A stretch of DNA of 64,000 bases from Vibrio mimicus. Its GTDB lineage: Bacteria; Pseudomonadota; Gammaproteobacteria; Enterobacterales; Vibrionaceae. Shown in pieces: positions 7,526 to 16,064 of this stretch. Under the pieces are notes generated by a model. The model did not search any database, was not told the origin of the DNA, and was given only the letters and a program-made list of their open reading frames with translations. The DNA lies in NCBI RefSeq assembly GCF_019048845.1, contig NZ_CP077426.1, forward strand, positions 2,651,501 through 2,715,500, written 5' to 3'. Position numbers and translations under genes: made by a program. How positions within the stretch are numbered: position 1 is the first letter of the stretch; each line of letters opens with the position of its first letter.

Positions 7526-9196
7526 ATGCTTGCCAATATTAAAAAAACAGCACTAGCCGCTGCAGTAATCGCAGCAGCAACCAGTGTTTCAGCTCCAGCG
7601 TTTGCACGTAGTGAGCTAACCATCGTGCCAGACTTCTACCCTACAATGGTACGTAACTTTAACCCGTACCTAGCAACTAACCTGCGTACAACCACTGACT
7701 TTATCTACGAACCTCTGGTTGTATTCAATGAGATGAAAGGTAACACACCAGTGTTCCGTCTGGCAGAAAGCTACAAAATGGCTGACGACCTGATGAGCGT
7801 GACTTTCGATATCCGTAAAGGCGTTAAGTGGTCTGATGGCGAAGCATTTACAGCTGACGACGTGGTTTACTCTTTCGACTTGCTGAAAGCGAAACCAGAA
7901 CTTGACCAACGTGGTATCAATAAGTGGGTAACTAGCGTTGAGAAAGTAGACGAATACAAAGTACGTTTCCGTCTGTCTGAAGCGAACTCTAACGTGCCTT
8001 ATGAAATTTCTCTGATCCCTATCGTTGCTGAGCACGTGTGGAAAGAAGTGAAAGATCCAACCACTTTCACTAACGAAAACCCAGTAGGTACTGGTCCTTT
8101 CACAGTGATCGATACTTTCACTCCACAACTGTACATCCAATGTCGTAACCCGAACTACTGGGATGCTGCGAACCTAGAAGTTGACTGTCTGCGTGTTCCA
8201 CAAATCGCAAACAACGACCAACTACTGGGCAAAATCGTAAACTCTGAGCTCGATTGGACTTCTTCATTCGTTCCAGATATCGACCGTACTTACGCAGCAG
8301 CGAACCCTAACCACCACTACTGGTACCCAGCAGCGGGTACTCAGGCGTTCATGGTTAACTTCAAAAACCCAGATGCTGCGAAAAAAGAAGCATTGGATAA
8401 CGTAGATTTCCGTCGTGCGTTCTCTATGGCTCTTGATCGTCAAACCATCATTGACATCGCCTTCTACGGCAGCGGTACAGTGAACGACTTCGCATCTGGC
8501 CTTGGTTACGCATTCGAAGCATGGTCTGATGAAGCGACTCACAAAAAGTACAAAGGCTTCAACACTTATGACGTTGAAGGCTCTAAGAAGCTACTGGCAA
8601 AAGCGGGCTTCAAAGATGTGAACGGTGACGGTTTCGTTGAAACTCCATCAGGCAAATCTTTTGAACTGCTGATCCAATCTCCAAATGGCTGGACTGACTT
8701 CAACAATACAGTTCAACTGGCTGTTGAGCAGCTACAAGAAGTGGGTATCAAAGCGAAAGCACGTACTCCTGAATTCGCGGTTTATAACCAAGCGATGCTG
8801 GAAGGTACTTACGACGTTGCGTACACCAACTACTTCCACGGCGCAGATCCATACACTTACTGGAACAGTGCATACAACTCAGCACTGCAATCTGGTGATG
8901 GTATGCCACGCTTCGCAATGCACTACTTCACAGACAAGAAGCTTGATGGCTTGCTAGACAGCTTCTACAAAACAGCAGACAAGAACGAGCAGCTAGCGAT
9001 CGCTCATGGTATTCAGAAGATCATTGCTGAAAACCAAGTGACTATCCCTGTTATGTCTGGTGCATGGATGTATCAGTACAACACCACTCGCTTCACTGGC
9101 TGGTGGAATGAAGAAAATCCACAGGGCCGTCCAAGCGTTTGGGCTGGTATCCCAGAGCGTCTACTACACGTACTGGATCTGAAACCAGTTAAGTAA
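7526..9196 (+). CDS. cbp: Periplasmic chitin-oligosaccharide binding protein
   Basis: Solute-binding protein of the ABC importer for (GlcNAc)n, family 5 (DppA/OppA type), 556 residues. Signal peptide MLANIKKTALAAAVIAAATS with likely cleavage after AFA (about residue 27). The family 5 core includes the DDVVYSFDLL and VGTGPF blocks. In Vibrio this protein also binds the periplasmic part of ChiS and keeps it off until chitin oligosaccharide is present, so it is sensor partner as well as importer. Start chosen at ATG 7526, six bases after AAGGAA. Codons are strongly biased to the preferred set, consistent with high expression. A GC-rich hairpin follows the stop. Confidence 0.94.
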   Translation: MLANIKKTALAAAVIAAATSVSAPAFARSELTIVPDFYPTMVRNFNPYLATNLRTTTDFIYEPLVVFNEMKGNTPVFRLAESYKMADDLMSVTFDIRKGVKWSDGEAFTADDVVYSFDLLKAKPELDQRGINKWVTSVEKVDEYKVRFRLSEANSNVPYEISLIPIVAEHVWKEVKDPTTFTNENPVGTGPFTVIDTFTPQLYIQCRNPNYWDAANLEVDCLRVPQIANNDQLLGKIVNSELDWTSSFVPDIDRTYAAANPNHHYWYPAAGTQAFMVNFKNPDAAKKEALDNVDFRRAFSMALDRQTIIDIAFYGSGTVNDFASGLGYAFEAWSDEATHKKYKGFNTYDVEGSKKLLAKAGFKDVNGDGFVETPSGKSFELLIQSPNGWTDFNNTVQLAVEQLQEVGIKAKARTPEFAVYNQAMLEGTYDVAYTNYFHGADPYTYWNSAYNSALQSGDGMPRFAMHYFTDKKLDGLLDSFYKTADKNEQLAIAHGIQKIIAENQVTIPVMSGAWMYQYNTTRFTGWWNEENPQGRPSVWAGIPERLLHVLDLKPVK

Positions 9197-9212
9197 TACA
9201 CGTTCATTTCTT

Positions 9213-9233
9213 GCGGCGCACGCTGTGCGCCGC
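9213..9233 (+). repeat. Intercistronic hairpin after cbp
   Basis: Perfect 9-bp stem GCGGCGCAC-gct-GTGCGCCGC with no T run. Likely an mRNA 3'-end stabilizer that keeps the binding protein more abundant than the permeases. Confidence 0.65.
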
Positions 9234-9239
9234 CTATCT

Positions 9240-9291
9240 AAATCCCCTCATGTTGTTAAGCAGACATATGGCGCTCGTCGTCAGGGGATTT
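9240..9291 (+). repeat. Long-range hairpin before the first permease
   Basis: AAATCCCCT (9240-9248) pairs perfectly with AGGGGATTT (9283-9291) across 34 bases, all inside the 169-base gap between cbp and the permease gene. Confidence 0.5.
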
Positions 9292-9365
9292 CTCGCTCTC
9301 AAATTCGCTAGGGGCGAGACCTGAAACCAGAGACAGGACAAAACTGGGTGAGTAAGGTGTAAGTT

Positions 9366-10352
9366 ATGGGTTACTTTTTAAGACGATTGTCGTTCTATTT
9401 TGCCGCGTTGCTGGTCGCAGCAACATTAAACTTTATTATTCCGCGTGCCATGCCTGGTGATCCCGTCACCATGATGTTTGCTAACGCAACTGCACAAGTT
9501 ACCCCTGAGCGTATCGAAGCCATGAAACAGCTTCTAGGCTTTGTGGATGGACCTTGGTATGTCCAATATCTGACATACATCAAAAGCATCCTGACATGGG
9601 AACTTGGCACTTCAATCAAATTCTACCCTCTGAGTGTGAATGAACTACTTGGTGGTGCATTTGGCTGGTCACTGTTCCTTGCCGGTACTGCGGTTATTAT
9701 CTCGTTTTCGATCGGTTCTGTGCTTGGGATTTTTGCTGCATGGAAACGTGGTAGCCGGTACGACACCTTCATCACACCGGGTATGTTGGTGATTCAAGCG
9801 GTGCCACAAGTGGTTATCGCCATGCTTGCCATGTTCACTTTCGCTATCGGTTTAGGCTGGTTCCCAACCGGTTACGCCTACACAGCTGGCACAATCCCTG
9901 ACTGGACAAGTTGGGCATTTATTAAAGATGTGGGCTATCACGCCGTACTGCCTCTGGTTTGTGCTTCGATTGTGCAAATCGGTGGTTTCTTGGTCAACAT
10001 GCGTAACAACATGATTAACCTACTCGCTGAAGATTACATCACTATGGCGAAAGGCAAAGGCTTAAGTGAAAACCGTGTGGTATTCAACTACGCAGCACGT
10101 AACGCCCTACTGCCAAGTGTCACGGCACTTTCTATGTCTCTCGGTATGGCGATTGGTGGTCAGTTGATCATTGAAATTATCTTCAACTACCCAGGTTTAG
10201 GCACTGTGTTATTTAACGCCATTACTGCGCGTGACTACCAGGTTCTACAAGGTCAGCTGTTGATTATGACTCTGTTCATGCTGTTCTTTAACCTGCTGGC
10301 GGACATGCTATACGTTGTTCTAGACCCTCGCTTACGCAAGGGAGGTAAATAA
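9366..10352 (+). CDS. Chitin-oligosaccharide ABC transporter permease 1 (DppB type)
   Basis: 328-residue inner-membrane permease of the oligopeptide/DppB class. It has an N-terminal membrane segment (MGYFLRRLSFYFAALLVAAT), five further predicted helices and the EAA loop (about residues 220-240, ITMAKGKGLSENRV) that docks an ATPase. The family signature of dipeptide permeases applies to structure only. Position directly after cbp in the chitin operon assigns it to (GlcNAc)n import. It ends three bases before the second permease. Confidence 0.92.
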   Translation: MGYFLRRLSFYFAALLVAATLNFIIPRAMPGDPVTMMFANATAQVTPERIEAMKQLLGFVDGPWYVQYLTYIKSILTWELGTSIKFYPLSVNELLGGAFGWSLFLAGTAVIISFSIGSVLGIFAAWKRGSRYDTFITPGMLVIQAVPQVVIAMLAMFTFAIGLGWFPTGYAYTAGTIPDWTSWAFIKDVGYHAVLPLVCASIVQIGGFLVNMRNNMINLLAEDYITMAKGKGLSENRVVFNYAARNALLPSVTALSMSLGMAIGGQLIIEIIFNYPGLGTVLFNAITARDYQVLQGQLLIMTLFMLFFNLLADMLYVVLDPRLRKGGK

Positions 10353-10354
10353 TC

Positions 10355-11380
10355 ATGAAAGCACTTTGGAAACTCTTACGTGGCAACCGCATGGCCATGA
10401 TTGGCGTAACAATCTTGAGCATGTTCTTTCTTCTTGCGGTAGCGGCACCTTTTATTACCTCTCATGCTCCAGATAAACGCACGGGTAATCCACATGAATA
10501 CCCTGCTTTTGTTGTGAAAGCAGCCAAAGCAAGCCCTGATGGTTGGGTTGCAGAAAACTTAGCGACCGATCGCCGCACTCTAGCGATGTCGAAAAAAGCC
10601 GACCACATACTCGGTACCACGCGTATGGGTCGTGATGTGTGGTCACAAGTTGCTTATGGTGCTCGCGTATCCTTAGCCGTTGGCTTCGGTGCCGGTATCA
10701 CCGTGTGTTTCTTAGCGACCGTCATCGGCGTCTCGGCGGGTTATTTTGGTGGAAAAATTGATGATTTCCTCACTGCAGCGATGAACATCATGTTGGTAAT
10801 TCCTCAATATCCACTGCTATTCGTGTTAGCCGCCTTTATCGGTGAAGCGGGGCCTTTGACCATAGCCTTGATTATCGGTTGTACCTCTTGGGCTTGGGGC
10901 GCGCGGGTGGTTCGTTCGCAAACCATGGCACTGCGTGAGAAAGAGTTCGTTAAAGCCGCAGAAGTGCTCGGTGAATCTTCATGGCGCATCATCTTCGTTG
11001 AAATTCTGCCAAACCTAATTTCCATTGTGGGGGCAAGTTTTATCGGTTCAGTAATGTACGCCATCATGATGGAAGCCACTATCTCCTTCTTGGGATTGGG
11101 CGATCCAAACACCATCAGCTGGGGCATCATGCTGTACAACGTACAAACCTCATCATCCATGCTGATCGGCGCTTGGTGGGAACTGCTAGCCCCTTGTATT
11201 TCTTTGACTCTATTAGTCACTGGCCTTGCTCTACTGAACTTTGCGGTTGATGAAATTGCTAACCCACAATTACGTTCACATAAAGGCATGAAGCGTTGGA
11301 AAAACCTTGCCAAGCAAGACCAAAAAGCGCGTGAGCCAAACGTACCACCTCAAAATGCACTTTGGAGCGGAGATAAATAA
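10355..11380 (+). CDS. Chitin-oligosaccharide ABC transporter permease 2 (DppC type)
   Basis: 341-residue partner permease. It has an N-terminal cytoplasmic stretch and membrane helix (MAMIGVTILSMFFLLAVAAP), then a periplasmic loop, then the five-helix core with EAA loop REKEFVKAAEVLGESSWRII. A strong ribosome binding site GGGAGG sits inside the end of the preceding gene. The C-terminal 45 residues are charged and extend beyond the usual DppC end. Forms the heterodimeric channel with the upstream permease. Confidence 0.92.
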   Translation: MKALWKLLRGNRMAMIGVTILSMFFLLAVAAPFITSHAPDKRTGNPHEYPAFVVKAAKASPDGWVAENLATDRRTLAMSKKADHILGTTRMGRDVWSQVAYGARVSLAVGFGAGITVCFLATVIGVSAGYFGGKIDDFLTAAMNIMLVIPQYPLLFVLAAFIGEAGPLTIALIIGCTSWAWGARVVRSQTMALREKEFVKAAEVLGESSWRIIFVEILPNLISIVGASFIGSVMYAIMMEATISFLGLGDPNTISWGIMLYNVQTSSSMLIGAWWELLAPCISLTLLVTGLALLNFAVDEIANPQLRSHKGMKRWKNLAKQDQKAREPNVPPQNALWSGDK

Positions 11381-11382
11381 TC

Positions 11383-12366
11383 ATGACTGCACCATTAATC
11401 TCAATCCGCAACTTATGCGTGGACTACATTACCGATGCTGGCGATGTCCGTGCCTGTAACAATGTGAGCTTCGATTTAGCCCCTGGCGAGGTGTTTGGCC
11501 TGGCTGGAGAGTCTGGTTGTGGTAAATCAACCGTTGCCTTCTCGCTGATGCGCCTCCATAAGCCGCCCGCGTTCATCACAGGTGGCGAGGTGATCTTCAA
11601 CGGTGAAGACATACTGAAATACAGCGATGAGCGTATGCAAGCGTTCCGTTGGAAAGAAATGTCGATGGTATTCCAAAGTGCAATGAACGCGCTGAACCCC
11701 GTTCTGACCATGGAAGAGCAATTTTGCGATGTGATCATGCGCCATACCAATATGACGCGTGAACAAGCAAAACGTCGTGCCGAAGGACTGTTAGAGATCG
11801 TGGATATTCACCCAAGCCGACTCAACGATTATCCGCACCAGTTCTCTGGTGGTATGCGTCAACGCTTGGTGATTGCAATTGCGCTCGCGCTCAATCCAAA
11901 AATGATCATTATGGATGAACCCACGACCGCCTTGGATGTGGTTGTTCAGCGTGAAATTCTGCAGAAGATCTACGCACTTAAAGAAGAGTTTGGTTTCTCT
12001 ATTCTGTTCATTACTCATGACTTGTCACTGATGGTCGAGTTCTCAGACCGTATTGGCATCATGTACTCCGGTGAATTGATTGAAGTTGCGCCTTCAAAAC
12101 AAATTCTGGAAACCCCTTACCACCCTTATACCAAAGGGTTGGGAAGCTCTTTCCCACCATTAACCGGACCAAAAACAAAACTCACAGGGATCCCTGGAAA
12201 CCCACTCAACTTGTTGGAAATCCCTCAAGGATGCCGTTTCCAAGCTCGCTGCGACCGAGTTCATGAAGCTTGTACTAAGGTGCCGACCGTACTGCGCCAA
12301 ATCGAGCATGGCCGTTTTTCTAACTGCCACCTCTACGGACAACCTAGCGCCGCACTCAAACGCTAA
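11383..12366 (+). CDS. Chitin-oligosaccharide ABC transporter ATPase 1 (DppD/OppD type)
   Basis: 327-residue ATP-binding subunit. Walker A GESGCGKST, Q-loop region MVFQSAMNALNP, signature FSGGMRQR, Walker B MIIMDEPTTALD and the H-loop THD are all present. The C-terminal OppD-type extension contains the four Cys (RCDRVHEAC and further) that hold an iron-sulfur cluster in some members. Two bases separate it from the preceding permease, with GGAG ribosome binding site. Confidence 0.92.
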   Translation: MTAPLISIRNLCVDYITDAGDVRACNNVSFDLAPGEVFGLAGESGCGKSTVAFSLMRLHKPPAFITGGEVIFNGEDILKYSDERMQAFRWKEMSMVFQSAMNALNPVLTMEEQFCDVIMRHTNMTREQAKRRAEGLLEIVDIHPSRLNDYPHQFSGGMRQRLVIAIALALNPKMIIMDEPTTALDVVVQREILQKIYALKEEFGFSILFITHDLSLMVEFSDRIGIMYSGELIEVAPSKQILETPYHPYTKGLGSSFPPLTGPKTKLTGIPGNPLNLLEIPQGCRFQARCDRVHEACTKVPTVLRQIEHGRFSNCHLYGQPSAALKR

Positions 12367-12408
12367 GGTGCACGGTAAAGCAGTAGCAAAGAATTTCTGG
12401 AGACAAAT

Positions 12409-13404
12409 ATGAGCAAACCACATGGCGAATTACTGGTTGAGGGAAAAAATCTGGTTAAAGATTTTGCCATCAACAGTAACGCACTCAAACAACCAATGAT
12501 GCGTGCCATCAACGACGTGTCATTCAAAATGTACAAAAGCCGCGGTTTATCTGTGGTGGGTGAGTCTGGCTCAGGCAAATCCACTACCGCCAAGATGATC
12601 GCGAAAATGTATGCCCCAACCTCAGGCGTCATCGAGTACAAAGGCCGTGATATTCAGGACATCATTTCTCGTGACGATCTGATGCACTACCGCGAAGGTG
12701 TACAGATGGTATGGCAAGATCCGTTTGGCTCACTCAACCCAACCCATACCATTTTCCACCACATTGCTCGCCCGCTGCTGATCCACAAAAAAGTCACGCC
12801 GGGCAACAAAAAAGAGTTGGAAGAGCGTGTTTACGAACTGCTTGAACAAGTCGGTCTCATCCCACCAAAAGCCACGGCCGCGAAATATCCGCACCAACTT
12901 TCTGGTGGTCAGCGTCAGCGCGTTAACTTGGCACGTAACATTGCTGTTGGTGCTGAGGTTGTTCTGGCTGATGAACCCACTTCAATGCTCGATGTGTCAA
13001 TCCGTGCTGGCGTACTCAACCTGATGGAAGAAATGAAGTTTGAGCGTCAAATGTCACTGCTGTACATCACGCATGACATCGCAACCGCACGCTATATCGC
13101 CGAAGACTTGGCCGTTATGTACGTGGGACACATGGTGGAATGGGGTGATACTGACGAGATCATTCACGATCCACAACACCCTTACACCAAGCTGTTGGTA
13201 TCTGCGGTACCGGATCCGAAAAAATCGATCCACGAAAAATTGGAAGGCAACAAAGGCGAGATCCCATTATGGACTCCGAATTCTGTTGGCTGTCCATTTG
13301 CTGGTCGCTGTTTACATGCATCAGCCAAGTGTCGCGAAGCCTTACCGGAAGTTACTCAGCTATCTGACAACCACTTTGTGCGTTGTTATCTGTTTGAAAA
13401 ATAA
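12409..13404 (+). CDS. Chitin-oligosaccharide ABC transporter ATPase 2 (DppF/OppF type)
   Basis: 331-residue second ATP-binding subunit. Walker A GESGSGKST, Q-loop MVWQDPFGSLNP, signature LSGGQRQR, Walker B VVLADEPTSMLD, switch THD, and the C-terminal Cys-bearing extension (GCPFAGRCLHASAKC). Pairs with the preceding ATPase to energize the importer. A hairpin without a T run (13414-13434) separates it from the catabolic genes. Confidence 0.92.
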   Translation: MSKPHGELLVEGKNLVKDFAINSNALKQPMMRAINDVSFKMYKSRGLSVVGESGSGKSTTAKMIAKMYAPTSGVIEYKGRDIQDIISRDDLMHYREGVQMVWQDPFGSLNPTHTIFHHIARPLLIHKKVTPGNKKELEERVYELLEQVGLIPPKATAAKYPHQLSGGQRQRVNLARNIAVGAEVVLADEPTSMLDVSIRAGVLNLMEEMKFERQMSLLYITHDIATARYIAEDLAVMYVGHMVEWGDTDEIIHDPQHPYTKLLVSAVPDPKKSIHEKLEGNKGEIPLWTPNSVGCPFAGRCLHASAKCREALPEVTQLSDNHFVRCYLFEK

Positions 13405-13413
13405 AACTCACTT

Positions 13414-13434
13414 GCTCCCTGCCTAGCAGGGAGC
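13414..13434 (+). repeat. Intercistronic hairpin between importer and enzyme genes
   Basis: Perfect 9-bp stem GCTCCCTGC-cta-GCAGGGAGC with no T run. Confidence 0.65.
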
Positions 13435-13458
13435 TTGATCCCTAATGCGGAGAAAATA

Positions 13459-15183
13459 ATGCAGTTACTGACCAACCACATTGGCTATGAAATCCAAGGC
13501 TCGAAGCAAGCGGTTTTGCTGTGTGGACAAACACAATTAATGGATGATTGTGTACTTTTGGTTTGCGCTCATAGCCATCAGACCGTTGCAAAATTGTCAA
13601 TCGAGTGGCATGGCAACGTGGACAACTGGCATCAGGGACAGTTTCATCGTATTGATTTTTCGAATTTCACAACTCCAGGCGACTACTATTTACGCTTGGA
13701 TCATACTCATTCTGCCACTTTTACTATTGCGCAAGGCGTACTCATGCAGCGTACATTTTCTGATGTGCTGCATTACTTTAAATCGCAACGCTGCACAGGG
13801 CAGTTTGATCAACAAGACAAGCAAGTACCGCTGCTGGGCACATCAACCACTGCCGATGTGCGCGGCGGCTGGTACGATGCTTCAGGTGACGTTAGCAAGT
13901 ATCTCAGTCACCTTTCTTACGCTAATTACTTGAACCCACAACAAACACCTATGGTGGTCTGGAACATGCTCAAAGGGTTAGCGGTTTTACAACATCACTC
14001 GGGTTTTGCGCCTTTTTCTCGCACTCGCCTCAAGGATGAAGCGTTGTTTGGTGCTGATTTTCTACGCCGTATGCAAAACTCCGAGGGATTTTTTTATATG
14101 ACCGTCTTTGACAAATGGAGCAAAGACATCAAGCAACGAGAGATTTGCGCCTACGCGACCCAAAAAGGACATAAATCCGATGATTATCAAGCGGGTTTTC
14201 GTCAAGGTGGCGGTATGGCGATCGCGGCACTAGCCTCAGCAGCACGTTTAGATACTCATGGTGAATTTACTCAAGCCGAGTATTTACAAGCGGCAGAAAA
14301 GGGCTATTGGCATCTCAAAGAGCACAACCCTACTTACCTCAATGATGGTGTTGAAAACATTATCGATGAATACTGTGCGCTACTAGCCTGTTGCGAACTT
14401 TATCGCAGCACAGAGAACACTCAATACCTCACTCAAGCACGCGAGTGGGCAGAGCGCCTGGCTAAGCGCCAATGCAGTGATGAACAAGTGGCGCACTACT
14501 GGTCTGCCACCAGCAACGGTGATCGCCCATACTTCCACGCCTCCGACGCAGGCCTGCCTGTCATTGCACTTTGTGAATATCTGAATATTGAAACGGATAC
14601 GGCTAACTATGCCCAGCTACAACGGGTTATCGAACAAGCCTGCCAGTTCGAACTAACGATAACTCAACAAGTCACCAACCCGTTTGGTTACCCGCGTCAG
14701 TACGTCAAAGGAGTGGAAAGCGCGAAACGCACCAGTTTCTTTATCGCACAAGACAACGAAAGTGGTTACTGGTGGCAGGGTGAAAATGCGCGCTTAGCTT
14801 CACTTGCGAGCATGGCTTATCTCGCTCAACCACACTTAAGTACAGAGACTGGTGAGCAATTACAACATTGGGCACAAAATGCTCTGAACTGGATTATCGG
14901 ACTCAATCCATACGACATGTGTATGCTCGATGGCCATGGTCACAACAACCCAGACTACCTCCCCCATTTAGGTTTTTTCAATGCCAAAGGTGGAGTCTGC
15001 AACGGTATTACTGCTGGGTTTGAAGATGCCCATGACATCGCTTTTAATCCTGACGGCCAAAAAGATGACATGCTGCAAAACTGGCGTTGGGGTGAACAAT
15101 GGATCCCACATGGCGCTTGGTATTTGCTCGCCATCATCAGTCAATTTGATCACTTTTCAGCTCATGAGGAGCAGATTGCATGA
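13459..15183 (+). CDS. GH9 family exo-glucosaminidase
   Basis: 574-residue cytoplasmic glycoside hydrolase of family 9. Vibrionaceae members of this operon position act on glucosamine-containing chitin oligosaccharides instead of cellulose. N-terminal Ig-like domain (about 1-90), then the (alpha/alpha)6 barrel. The nucleophile/base motif GGWYDASGDVSKY supplies the two Asp, and near the C-terminus HDIAF and NWRWGEQWIPHGAW supply the catalytic acid Glu. No signal peptide, consistent with an intracellular role. Start moved from a TTG at 13435 to the ATG at 13459, which has GGAGA six bases upstream. Overlaps the next gene by four bases. Confidence 0.9.
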   Translation: MQLLTNHIGYEIQGSKQAVLLCGQTQLMDDCVLLVCAHSHQTVAKLSIEWHGNVDNWHQGQFHRIDFSNFTTPGDYYLRLDHTHSATFTIAQGVLMQRTFSDVLHYFKSQRCTGQFDQQDKQVPLLGTSTTADVRGGWYDASGDVSKYLSHLSYANYLNPQQTPMVVWNMLKGLAVLQHHSGFAPFSRTRLKDEALFGADFLRRMQNSEGFFYMTVFDKWSKDIKQREICAYATQKGHKSDDYQAGFRQGGGMAIAALASAARLDTHGEFTQAEYLQAAEKGYWHLKEHNPTYLNDGVENIIDEYCALLACCELYRSTENTQYLTQAREWAERLAKRQCSDEQVAHYWSATSNGDRPYFHASDAGLPVIALCEYLNIETDTANYAQLQRVIEQACQFELTITQQVTNPFGYPRQYVKGVESAKRTSFFIAQDNESGYWWQGENARLASLASMAYLAQPHLSTETGEQLQHWAQNALNWIIGLNPYDMCMLDGHGHNNPDYLPHLGFFNAKGGVCNGITAGFEDAHDIAFNPDGQKDDMLQNWRWGEQWIPHGAWYLLAIISQFDHFSAHEEQIA

Positions 15184-16064
15184 ATTACTACGTAGGCATT
15201 GATGGCGGCGGCACTTCTTGCCGTGCACGCATCCGTAACCAGCAAGGTGAATGGATTGGTGAAGCCAAAAGTGGCAGCGCCAATATCATGCTCGGTGTTG
15301 ATGTGGCATTGCATTCCGTGATTGAAGCGATCACCCAAGCCGCAGAACAAGGTGGGCTATCAGCAGACGATTTCGCCAACATGCATGTCGGACTAGCATT
15401 AGCAGGAGCAGAGCAAAAAGAAGCGTGGCACACTTTTATGCAGCAAGCGCACCCTTTCGCTTCCATCACGCTTAACACCGATGCTTATGGTGCTTGTCTG
15501 GGTGCGCACCTTGGTGAGGACGGCGCGATCATGATCGCCGGAACCGGATCGTGCGGTATTTTGCTAAAAGGCGGCAAACAGTACGTGGTTGGCGGTCGTG
15601 AGTTTCCCATTTCCGATCAAGGCAGCGGTGCTGTGATGGGCTTACGCCTGATTCAACAAGTGCTGCTCGCACAAGACGGCATCCGTCCCCATACCCCGCT
15701 GTGTGATGGGGTGATGAACCACTTTAACCATGATATTGATGCCATTGTTACTTGGTCTAAAACCGCCCTACCTCGCGATTATGGGCAGTTTTCGCCGCAG
15801 ATTTTCAGCCATGCCTATTGCGGCGATCCTCTCGCGATTGAATTACTCAAACAGACCGCCGCAGATATTGAGATGTTTCTAGTAGCCTTACACCACAAAG
15901 GCGCAGAACGCATCTGTTTAATGGGCAGTATTGCTGAACGCATTCAAGATTGGCTCTCTCCACCAGTACAACAATGGATTGTCAAACCGCAATCGGATGC
16001 TATCGAAGGCGCATTAATGTTTGCCGGTAAGCCTGAGCACAACCTGTATAAGGATGGTTTATGA
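15180..16064 (+). CDS. N-acetylglucosamine kinase, BadF/BadG type
   Basis: 294-residue cytoplasmic sugar kinase of the ASKHA fold. Phosphate-1 loop GIDGGGTSCRARI at the N-terminus, adenosine and phosphate-2 motifs MIAGTGSCGILL, and the late glycine motif ICLMGSIAERI. It phosphorylates GlcNAc released by phosphorolysis or hydrolysis to GlcNAc-6-phosphate. ATGA overlap with both neighbours indicates translational coupling. Confidence 0.91.
   Translation: MNYYVGIDGGGTSCRARIRNQQGEWIGEAKSGSANIMLGVDVALHSVIEAITQAAEQGGLSADDFANMHVGLALAGAEQKEAWHTFMQQAHPFASITLNTDAYGACLGAHLGEDGAIMIAGTGSCGILLKGGKQYVVGGREFPISDQGSGAVMGLRLIQQVLLAQDGIRPHTPLCDGVMNHFNHDIDAIVTWSKTALPRDYGQFSPQIFSHAYCGDPLAIELLKQTAADIEMFLVALHHKGAERICLMGSIAERIQDWLSPPVQQWIVKPQSDAIEGALMFAGKPEHNLYKDGL

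Noticed and set aside
7347..7556. 69-residue open frame before cbp
   Set aside because: It overlaps the cbp signal peptide in another frame, has no ribosome binding site and no domain.
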